Assembly: GCA_029460375.1 (NCBI GenBank)
Contig: JARPAQ010000130.1
Coordinates: forward strand, 1-13,298
Reading direction: 5' to 3'
From: Nitrososphaerota archaeon
Lineage (GTDB): Archaea > Thermoproteota > Nitrososphaeria > Nitrososphaerales > JACPRH01
DNA: 13,298 bases
Within the stretch, counting starts at the first letter, position 1. Every line of letters starts with the position of its first letter. A program made the position numbers and the translations under genes. The notes under the pieces were generated by a model. It worked only from the letters and a program-made list of their open reading frames with translations, was not told where the DNA came from and searched no databases. This document shows positions 1-5,785 of the stretch, piece by piece.

Positions 1-271
1 AGCTCCCCCAGCCCTTACCACGCCCACTCCCCCCTCCTGTAGCAAGCCCTCGGCTAGTGCGTCCAGGGTAAAAGTGGAAGAAGGGTGTCATTTCTATTGG
101 ATCTACACCTGACATTGATATTTCTCCATACTTAGAAGCATACAGTATATCATCGATATTTTCACGTGTCTGGCAGAATCCTTGGACTCCTTGAGGGATA
201 AGGCAGCGCCTAGCGCAGAGGTTACACCTTATTTTTTCTCCTTTCTTCCTCCAGAGTAGAGCTTCTTGCAT
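1..271 (-). CDS. amrS: AmmeMemoRadiSam radical SAM enzyme (AmrS), N-terminal part, cut by window edge
   Basis: My reverse-strand reading from the ATG at 271 gives 90 codons running off the window. The first 70 residues match the N-terminus of AmmeMemoRadiSam-system radical SAM proteins. They contain a Cys-rich block with C16, C19, C23 and C33 (CNLCARRC then GFC), then the typical VDPIE near 56-60 and FHFYPG at 65-70. The family is predicted to work with AMMECR1 and Memo proteins; its reaction is not settled. After residue 70 the family continues with a glycine-rich strand and the CxxxCxxC iron-sulfur motif. Here the frame stays open, but glycines and a Trp stand where the cysteines should be, in a stretch of 68% G+C; I read this as sequence corruption at the contig end (see findings). 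The start is supported by the family-like MQEALLW opening. A weak TATA-like TTTTATC lies near 302-309. Confidence 0.82.
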   Translation of the reverse strand, partial: MQEALLWRKKGEKIRCNLCARRCLIPQGVQGFCQTRENIDDILYASKYGEISMSGVDPIEMTPFFHFYPGRTSRGLATGGGSGRGKGWGS

Positions 272-313
272 ATCTTCATGTAGACAAGTATTAGATCTAC
301 GATAAAACCCTTT

Positions 314-523
314 TTAATCTTGAGTAGCTGAATTATTGTCTTCAGTTTTATTCGGTAATGTCTTTATTTCAAACTCAAAGGCAGATGTATTTTTCGCTAT
401 GATGCCTAAAACCTCCGCAAGCATATTGCCCAAATATGTTTCATCTGCCCAAGATAACATAGGTTTGAAGACGACCTTAAAACAGACAACCTCCTTGCTC
501 AAGATAACCGCCGAACATGACAT
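314..523 (-). CDS. Doubtful small ORF upstream of amrS
   Basis: A 69-codon reverse-strand frame sits in the 290-nt gap between amrS and the divergent nucleotidase gene, ending 42 nt before the amrS start. I do not recognise the product. Its second half, from MLSWADETYLG, looks protein-like: a probable amphipathic helix (GNMLAEVLGIIAKN), a strand (AFEFEIK) and a polar tail. No Shine-Dalgarno site fits the ATG at 523. The nearest TATA-like element (531-540) is only ~12 nt away and better serves the opposite gene. It could be a short leader gene of an amrS operon or chance; I lean slightly to chance. Otherwise the 272-561 gap shows only promoter-like A/T stretches. Confidence 0.25.
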   Translation of the reverse strand: MSCSAVILSKEVVCFKVVFKPMLSWADETYLGNMLAEVLGIIAKNTSAFEFEIKTLPNKTEDNNSATQD

Positions 524-530
524 CCTTCCG

Positions 531-540
531 ATTCATATAA
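531..540 (+). promoter_or_regulatory. TATA-like box for the 562 gene
   Basis: TTCATATAAC is centred about 26 nt upstream of the GTG at 562, with no Shine-Dalgarno site between. This is the spacing expected if transcription starts at or next to the start codon (leaderless mRNA), and it supports the GTG start. Confidence 0.5.
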
Positions 541-561
541 CCTTTAAGACTCCTAGTCACA

Positions 562-1128
562 GTGGTACAGAAGACTTTGAAGATAGCTCTAGATGTAGAC
601 AGTGTACTCGCAGATGTTATAGTCACTTGGCTTAAAGTGTACCAACAGCTCCATAGTAAACACTTGAAGAAGGCTGACGTAAATACTTGGGACTTCTGGA
701 AGAGGCTGAATCTGAGTAGACAACAATTCGAAGATATATTCACAGAAGCTTGGAACAAGTGGGAGCAGATACCTCCTACCGAAGAAGATCTCGCTGGAAA
801 AGTAGAGAAACTCAGAGCATTAGGAATAGTAGATATAGTTACAGGTAGAAGCAGAGAAACCATTCCATATGTCAAAGAGTGGTTGAATCAACATAACATA
901 GGGTACGAAAAATTTGTACGTGTCCCGCTAAACTCATTCAAAGGCCACTTAGCATACGAGGTATTCATTGATGACTCACCTCATAATGTTATAGACGCGG
1001 CGGGAAAGAACAGATACTCTATCCTATATGATCAGCCTTGGAACCAAGACGTATCTTTACATCCAAATATTTTCAGGGTTAGGAACCTAAGCGAAGCAGT
1101 ACAGGTAATAAAGAGTCTTAGATTTTAG
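562..1128 (+). CDS. HAD-superfamily 5'(3')-deoxyribonucleotidase-like phosphatase (NT5C family)
   Basis: The 188-residue protein has the full HAD catalytic set. Motif I is DVDSVLAD at 11-18, with nucleophile D11 and acid/base D13. Motif II is TGR at 94-96, a probable motif III lysine is K127, and motif IV is IDD at 136-138. Length and the long helical cap between motifs I and II fit the NT5C/YorS-like 5'-nucleotidase family, which dephosphorylates (deoxy)nucleoside monophosphates in the cytoplasm with Mg2+. The exact substrate cannot be read from sequence. The GTG start at 562 puts motif I eleven residues in, as usual for the family, and has a TATA-like box at leaderless spacing. The gene is followed by a 75-nt gap with its own promoter, so it is probably monocistronic. 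Confidence 0.85.
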   Translation: MVQKTLKIALDVDSVLADVIVTWLKVYQQLHSKHLKKADVNTWDFWKRLNLSRQQFEDIFTEAWNKWEQIPPTEEDLAGKVEKLRALGIVDIVTGRSRETIPYVKEWLNQHNIGYEKFVRVPLNSFKGHLAYEVFIDDSPHNVIDAAGKNRYSILYDQPWNQDVSLHPNIFRVRNLSEAVQVIKSLRF

Positions 1129-1144
1129 ACAGAATAAAGGCCCC

Positions 1145-1163
1145 GATATTTAACCAAAATATC
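1145..1163. promoter_or_regulatory. 7-bp inverted repeat, possible operator
   Basis: GATATTT (1145-1151) and AAATATC (1157-1163) form a perfect inverted repeat around 5 nt. It lies just upstream of a TATA-like CTTTATGT (1163-1170), where a BRE or a regulator would sit, in the only gap before the metallo-hydrolase gene. It is A/T-rich, so chance occurrence is possible. Confidence 0.3.
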
Positions 1164-1193
1164 TTTATGTCAAGCCTACAATTCAGAATGCTC

Positions 1194-1198
1194 AAGGA
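1194..1198 (+). promoter_or_regulatory. Ribosome binding site for the TTG start at 1204
   Basis: AAGGA lies 5 nt before the TTG at 1204. The TATA-like element at 1163-1170 would start transcription near 1192, giving a ~12-nt leader that just contains this site. It decides the TTG start; no in-frame ATG exists nearby. Confidence 0.45.
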
Positions 1199-1203
1199 TA
1201 CAC

Positions 1204-2523
1204 TTGACCTCTTTAACGCTGTATGATGGAGTGGATCAGATTGGTGGAAATAAGTTCCTGATACAAGATAAAGGAACAAAGGTCTTCCTTGACTTTGGTA
1301 TGGCTTTTGGCTCAAGAAACAAATTCTACGCTCCCCCATTCTTATCACCAAGAAGTTCAGACGGATTGCTAGAGCTCGGAATACTTCCAAAACTAGACGG
1401 CATCTACAAGTTTGACAACTCAGAGAAGAATATTGATGCTATCTTACTCTCACATGTTCATCTAGATCACTCAGGATACCTATCTTTCTTGAAGCGAGAC
1501 ATACCGGTATACTGCGGAGAAACTACAGCCCAAATCCTCAAAACTCTAAGCGAGATAAGGACCACTAGCTTAGAACAGGACTTCAGCGGCATAGAGTTCA
1601 AGACCTTCAGAACTGGAGATAAGATAAAGATAGATTCGATGGAGATAGAACCAGTTCACGTTGACCATTCAGTAGCAGGAGCATATGGCTTCATAATTCA
1701 AACATCTGGAGGTTCGTTAGCATATACGGGAGACTTTCGAATGCACGGTTCGAAGAAGAGTCTGACTGAAGATTTCAAGGAGAGGGCTGTTGAATCACAG
1801 CCTGACCTTGTTCTCTGTGAATGTACTAACCTTATGGGTGCAACTGTATCTTCAGAGGTTGAAGTGATTTCGAAGCTCTCTAATATAGTAGAGAACACTT
1901 CTGGACTTGTTTTGGTAGACTTTTCTCAAACGGATATAGATCGTTTAAGATCCTTCCTTCAGGCTGCTTCTAAGAACGGTAGGCGTCTAGCTATATCTAT
2001 GAGACAAGCATATCTTTTGAATAAATTAAAAGACGATCCTCACCTTGATGTACCTGATATAAATAATGAAAATATCTTGATATTCAGAAAGAGTAAGAAG
2101 ATATATAGAAAGTGGGAGCAATCCCTTCTTGAACTCCCTAATGTCGTTGACTCCTCTAAGATAGCTGACATACAGAATAATGTTGTGCTAGTTGCATCGC
2201 TCTACGACTTTGAGGAGCTGATTAAGATAAACCCTGTTTCAGGTAGTGTATTCATACTCTCAACATCTGAGCCTTTCAATGAAGAGATGCAGATAGACTT
2301 TGAACGACTAAAGACTTGGCTCGATCACTACGGCGTACCCCAATATCATGTGCACGTTTCAGGACACATAATGCCTCTTCAGCTCAGACAGATGCTTGAG
2401 CAAGTCTCACCGAAGAAGATATACCCCATACACACAGAGAACCCTGAGCTCTGCAGCAGATTTCTAAGAGGGTTGAAGAGCGAAGTTGTAAAGCCTGAAA
2501 AGGCGAAAGAATACGCTCTCTGA
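1204..2523 (+). CDS. Beta-CASP metallo-beta-lactamase-fold hydrolase, RNase J-like
   Basis: The 439-residue protein opens with the family-typical glycine-rich strand (DGVDQIGGNKFLI). It carries the metallo-beta-lactamase zinc motifs: HVHLDH at 84-89, H155 within HVDHS, and D177 in TGDFR. The middle insert (about 205-350) is the beta-CASP cap, with VDF (D239) as probable motif A. The C-terminus has HVSGH at 384-388 and a final H410 in YPIH, the arrangement seen in RNase J and archaeal aRNase J/CPSF-like nucleases. It lacks the KH domains of archaeal CPSF1 types. A role in RNA processing or decay is a family inference; a DNA-acting or non-nuclease member is possible. It starts at TTG with an AAGGA site and has its own promoter region with an inverted repeat. 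Third-position composition shifts toward T in the middle (about 1800-2000). Confidence 0.8.
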   Translation: MTSLTLYDGVDQIGGNKFLIQDKGTKVFLDFGMAFGSRNKFYAPPFLSPRSSDGLLELGILPKLDGIYKFDNSEKNIDAILLSHVHLDHSGYLSFLKRDIPVYCGETTAQILKTLSEIRTTSLEQDFSGIEFKTFRTGDKIKIDSMEIEPVHVDHSVAGAYGFIIQTSGGSLAYTGDFRMHGSKKSLTEDFKERAVESQPDLVLCECTNLMGATVSSEVEVISKLSNIVENTSGLVLVDFSQTDIDRLRSFLQAASKNGRRLAISMRQAYLLNKLKDDPHLDVPDINNENILIFRKSKKIYRKWEQSLLELPNVVDSSKIADIQNNVVLVASLYDFEELIKINPVSGSVFILSTSEPFNEEMQIDFERLKTWLDHYGVPQYHVHVSGHIMPLQLRQMLEQVSPKKIYPIHTENPELCSRFLRGLKSEVVKPEKAKEYAL

Positions 2524-2537
2524 CCTCATTTTAAAGC

Positions 2538-2545
2538 TTAAATAA
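2538..2545 (+). promoter_or_regulatory. TATA-like box for the ferredoxin gene
   Basis: TTAAATAA lies 15 nt after the preceding stop. Standard spacing predicts transcription starting near 2568, upstream of the proposed ferredoxin start at 2579 and far upstream of the first in-frame TTG at 2672. Confidence 0.45.
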
Positions 2546-2929
<384 letters not shown>

Positions 2930-2998
2930 TGTACCTACTAACTCTGTCTATTCACATGTGATATAGCCTAGGGAATTAATTAGCAAAATTTCGTCACG

Positions 2999-3006
2999 TT
3001 AATAAT
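2999..3006 (+). promoter_or_regulatory. TATA-like box for the endonuclease IV gene
   Basis: TTAATAAT is centred about 30 nt before the ATG at 3033, with no Shine-Dalgarno site between, so the transcript is probably leaderless or nearly so. Confidence 0.4.
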
Positions 3007-3032
3007 GTGGATATTTCCTTAGAGTATACTGT

Positions 3033-3878
3033 ATGTTACTGGGTTTTCATGTCTCTATAGTTGGCTCTATTGATGTGGCTGTTGATCGGGCTATTAAGAT
3101 GGATTGTACTACATTCCAGATATTCACTAGAAATCCTAGAGGATGGAAGTTCACTGATCTTGACGAAGAAGAGGTTAATGTTTTCGTGAAGAAGTGTGAA
3201 GAGCAAGGCTACCAATATCCCGCTGTACATATGCCGTATCTTCCTAATCTTGCTTCATCCAATGATGAGAACTACAGTCGGTCAGTCTTAACTCTGACGG
3301 CTGAGCTAGAGAGGTGTGATGCTCTGCATATCCCTTATCTTGTAACTCATCTTGGAAGCCATCTTGGGCGAGGAGAGATGTTCGGGTTAAAACGTATAAT
3401 AGAAGCCTGCAATCACGCTCTTTCTCAGGTTAATAACGAAGTTATGATTCTTCTTGAAAATACTGCGGGGACGAGGAATAGTGTGGGATCTAAGTTTGAA
3501 AATCTCCGTTATGTTTTGGACAATGTTGAGCCTGATAGACAGATTGGTATATGCTTCGATACTTCTCACGCTTTTGCAGCTGGATATGATTTGAGAAACA
3601 GTGAAGATGTGGATAGAAGTATGAGTCTCCTTGATGATATTATCGGTCTTGATAAGGTTAAAGTTGTGCATCTTAATGATTCGAAGGGTGTATTCAATTC
3701 TCATTCAGATAGGCATGACCATATAGGTCTAGGTTACATAGGTGAAGACGGTTTCCGAGCGTTTCTTAAGCATAAGTTGGCTAAGACACGGCCTCTAGTA
3801 ATGGAGACGCCGGTCGATTCTAGGTGCGATGATATGGGTAATTTGAAGAAGGTTAGAGAGCTCGCAGATGAGAGTTGA
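3033..3878 (+). CDS. nfo: Endonuclease IV (AP endonuclease)
   Basis: The 281-residue protein has the usual family length and TIM-barrel sequence. All nine metal ligands expected from E. coli Nfo can be placed: H66, H106, E142, D176, H179, H213, D226, H228 and E258. They lie in the family blocks THLGSHLG, LLENTAG, CFDTSHAFAAGYD, HLNDSKG and DRHDHIGLG. It cuts the backbone 5' of abasic sites in base-excision repair, using three zinc ions. The ATG at 3033 gives the canonical opening (LLGFHVSI) and lies ~30 nt from a TATA-like box. The coding strand is clearly richer in T and G at third positions than the following genes. A 60-nt gap separates it from the broken transporter gene, so it is probably monocistronic. 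Confidence 0.93.
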   Translation: MLLGFHVSIVGSIDVAVDRAIKMDCTTFQIFTRNPRGWKFTDLDEEEVNVFVKKCEEQGYQYPAVHMPYLPNLASSNDENYSRSVLTLTAELERCDALHIPYLVTHLGSHLGRGEMFGLKRIIEACNHALSQVNNEVMILLENTAGTRNSVGSKFENLRYVLDNVEPDRQIGICFDTSHAFAAGYDLRNSEDVDRSMSLLDDIIGLDKVKVVHLNDSKGVFNSHSDRHDHIGLGYIGEDGFRAFLKHKLAKTRPLVMETPVDSRCDDMGNLKKVRELADES

Positions 3879-3910
3879 AAATATAATTTTCAGATAGGTT
3901 TTCTAGTATG

Positions 3911-3920
3911 CAATTATAAG
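3911..3920 (+). promoter_or_regulatory. TATA-like box for the EamA transporter locus
   Basis: CAATTATAAG is centred about 23 nt before the TTG at 3939 and about 41 nt before the in-frame ATG at 3957. A promoter here suggests the locus was, or still is, transcribed. Confidence 0.35.
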
Positions 3921-3938
3921 TCTCGGTAGGGTACTCGT

Positions 3939-4809
3939 TTGAAAAAGAGTACAGCTATGGTCGGAGTGTTACTTGTAGGTGTCCTTTGGGGTAGTGCTCC
4001 GACTGGCACTGTTATAGCACTAGATGGTCTTAACGTCTGGGATATCTCCTTCTTACGGGCAGTATTCGCTTCACTGGTTCTTCTACTATTTCTTCGTAAT
4101 CTATCATTCCTTAAGATGTCCAGAGATGAGTTTCTGAAGATCTCTCTTCTGGGTATTTATGACGATAGGAATAAAATTCTCTACACCGATACAAGTCTCT
4201 CTCTTGGTTAATACCAGTCCTCTGCTCGTAGTTTTATTGGCGCACACACTTCTATCCGAATCCCTAACTAAAGCCAGATTATTCGGTGTATTCTTAGGGC
4301 TCATAGGAACATATATAGTAATAAGCGGAGGCCAGATACTCAACCTATTCTCTTCAGAAACACTCTTCGGAGATATCTTTGCACTCGCAACAGCAGGATG
4401 CTGGGCTATCTATATGATAGTTTACCGCAGATACGTTAATCAGATGAAGCTGACACATAGCCAGATAACAGCAAACATCTTCATCATAGCCATATTCACC
4501 CTGCTACCAGCGGAACTAGCATCATCATCTCTCAATAATATACTTCAAGCACCAATTGAAGCTCTACTGGCTACTCTCTGGCTTGGCGCCGTATCTTCAG
4601 GTCTAGGCTTCATAGTTATAAACAGAAGTTTAGCTGTCCTAAAAGCCTCAGTAGCCGCGGTTAACCTTATGATAGTTCCTTTGAGCGCCATAATTATAGC
4701 CAACCTGATACTTGGCGAAGAGATAACTCCCTACAAGGCTGCTGGAGGACTCCTTATTGTACTCGGCATCACGATATCTGAGCTGATTGGCCGCAATAGG
4801 CATAAATGA
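3939..4809 (+). pseudogene. EamA/DMT-family transporter, frame-disrupted
   Basis: Two overlapping frames together make one 10-TM EamA (drug/metabolite transporter) protein. Frame 1 (3939-4211, TTG start) gives TM1, with LLVGVLWGSAPTGTVIAL, and TM2, then goes out of frame after LKISLLGI. Frame 2 (open from 4138, ATG 4159, stop 4809) resumes with a typical TM4 (SLLVNTSPLLVVLLAH) and carries TM5-TM10, including the second EamA repeat. The switch must fall between 4138 and 4211. When the frames are joined, about 8-10 residues of TM3 are missing compared with the usual spacing, so the lesion looks like a small deletion with net frameshift rather than a single miscalled base. Third-position usage also changes across the break (G/T-rich before, A/C-rich after), so recombination or misassembly is possible. 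The substrate is unknown. Alternatively, a shorter protein is made from 4159. Confidence 0.72.
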
Positions 4810-4852
4810 CTATACATAGGGACACAAATAGCAGTAGGAGAGTCTGACGGAT

Positions 4853-5287
4853 ATGAACCTGTGTGTGTTCTGCAAAATTGTAAACCATGAGGCAGACGCA
4901 GTTACAGTGTATGAAGACGAAGAAACAGTAGCCTTCATGGATAAAGAACCATTTAACCTAGGCCATACCCTAGTAACGCCAAAGAAGCATTACAAGTTCA
5001 TTACAGATATGCCGGAGAATGAGGTCTGCAGCCTCTTCAAGGTTGTAAGCAGAGTAGCCAAAGCAGTATTAAAAGCAACAAGATCAGACGGTCTGAACTT
5101 AGGCCAGTCGAACGGAGAAGCTGCTTCACAGCAGATATTTCATGTTCATGTCCACATAATACCTCGTTTCAAAGGTGATGCAGAAGACAGTATGTTTCCT
5201 CCTAGAAAACAACCCAGTCTTGAAGAATTAAAAGAGTCTGGAAGACGTATCCAAGATGCGTTAGGACTCACTAAAAGTGAGCTGTGA
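4853..5287 (+). CDS. HIT-family nucleotide hydrolase/transferase
   Basis: The 144-residue protein has the histidine-triad signature HVHVHIIPR, with H97, H99 and H101. H99 is the expected nucleophile that attacks the alpha-phosphate of nucleotide substrates such as AMP-lysine or dinucleoside polyphosphates. The N-terminal CVFC pair (C4, C7) is typical of zinc-binding HINT-like members. The conserved region ending DGLNLGQSNGEAA precedes the triad, and the C-terminus is a charged helix. The true in vivo substrate is not known for archaeal members. The ATG at 4853 gives the standard opening. Upstream there is only a weak TATA-like CTATACATAG (4810-4819). The 3' end overlaps the convergent regulator gene by 17 nt. 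Confidence 0.92.
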   Translation: MNLCVFCKIVNHEADAVTVYEDEETVAFMDKEPFNLGHTLVTPKKHYKFITDMPENEVCSLFKVVSRVAKAVLKATRSDGLNLGQSNGEAASQQIFHVHVHIIPRFKGDAEDSMFPPRKQPSLEELKESGRRIQDALGLTKSEL

Positions 5288-5666
5288 AGGGTTTATCACA
5301 GGCCTTACAATCATCAGTTTCGAATGATGGCTCCATCTTCTTATGAAAGTTGCATAACAACTTATGCTTCCTAATATAGTCACATATATCAGTAATCTTC
5401 TCCACCACTTCAGGCCGATTGGGATTCCCTTCAAGTAGCATCTCAGTTAGCTCATCCACTGATCTACATATATCCCTATTATCATCAAACTTCAAGGCTA
5501 CCGCCCTTGTTCTACGCAGGTAGTTACTTATAGCGGCCTGAGTTACTCCCAGCTTATCCGCCACCTCCTTCTGAGTAAAACTATGCTCTCTGATAAGGTT
5601 CTTTGCAACCATGTATCGTATCGCTGGAATTGCTGAGCGATAAATTACCTCGTAAGGAAGTATCAC
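5271..5666 (-). CDS. XRE/COG2522-like helix-turn-helix regulator with C-terminal Cys cluster
   Basis: The protein has 131 residues from the GTG at 5666. The N-terminus (LPYEVIYRSAIPAIRYMVAK) and the HTH at about 30-52 (TQKEVADKLGVTQAAISNYL) match archaeal predicted regulators of the COG2522 type. The C-terminal part has C95, C105, H108, C120 and C123 in the order CDY...LCNFH...CKAC, which may bind zinc or an Fe-S cluster; that is inference. I prefer GTG 5666 over TTG 5672 because a strong TATA-like box (5688-5696) is centred 26 nt from the GTG, fitting a leaderless transcript. The gene is divergent from the 981-residue dehydrogenase, 119 nt away, and a 5-bp inverted repeat overlaps its own start, so autoregulation and control of the neighbour are plausible. 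The 3' end overlaps the HIT gene. Confidence 0.82.
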   Translation of the reverse strand: MILPYEVIYRSAIPAIRYMVAKNLIREHSFTQKEVADKLGVTQAAISNYLRRTRAVALKFDDNRDICRSVDELTEMLLEGNPNRPEVVEKITDICDYIRKHKLLCNFHKKMEPSFETDDCKACDKPFTAHF

Positions 5667-5677
5667 AAGCAATGTGA
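5663..5677. promoter_or_regulatory. Inverted repeat over the regulator start, possible operator
   Basis: TCACA (5663-5667) and TGTGA (5673-5677) form a perfect 5-bp inverted repeat with a 5-nt spacer. It covers the predicted transcription and translation start of the regulator. A dimeric HTH protein bound here would block its own promoter. TGTGA also recurs at 5774-5778 in the facing promoter. Confidence 0.35.
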
Positions 5678-5687
5678 CTTACAAGAC

Positions 5688-5696
5688 ATATTTAAA
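5688..5696 (-). promoter_or_regulatory. TATA box for the regulator gene
   Basis: On the reverse strand this reads TTTAAATAT, close to the archaeal consensus, centred 26 nt before the GTG at 5666. Confidence 0.55.
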
Positions 5697-5753
5697 CTGA
5701 CAACCTACGTTATACCTTCGAAATCCATTTAACAGAGCTTAAACGCGCTTCAT

Positions 5754-5784
5754 ACTCAGTGGCCTAAAAACACTGTGAGTACTC
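5754..5784. promoter_or_regulatory. Palindromes in the dehydrogenase promoter, possible operator
   Basis: CAGTG (5757-5761) and CACTG (5771-5775) are inverted around CCTAAAAA. A perfect 8-bp palindrome, GAGTACTC (5777-5784), ends one base before the ATG at 5786. The elements sit where the divergent HTH protein could control the dehydrogenase gene. No Shine-Dalgarno site is present, and the TATA element is unclear (CTTAAAC at 5739-5745 or CCTAAAAAC at 5763-5771). Confidence 0.35.
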
Positions 5785-5785
5785 T

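Noticed and set aside
1..60. G+C-rich window edge as vector or foreign insertion
   Set aside because: The reading frame and the residue spacing of the radical-SAM motif continue through it without a gap, which fits miscalled bases better than a junction to unrelated DNA.
336..635. Forward ORF of 99 codons upstream of and overlapping the nucleotidase gene
   Set aside because: It runs out of frame into the well-supported HAD gene at 562, has a low-complexity translation and no family resemblance; its promoter position does not fit.
477..875. Reverse ORF of 132 codons
   Set aside because: Antisense shadow of the 562-1128 nucleotidase gene, with a Ser/Thr-rich translation typical of antisense frames.
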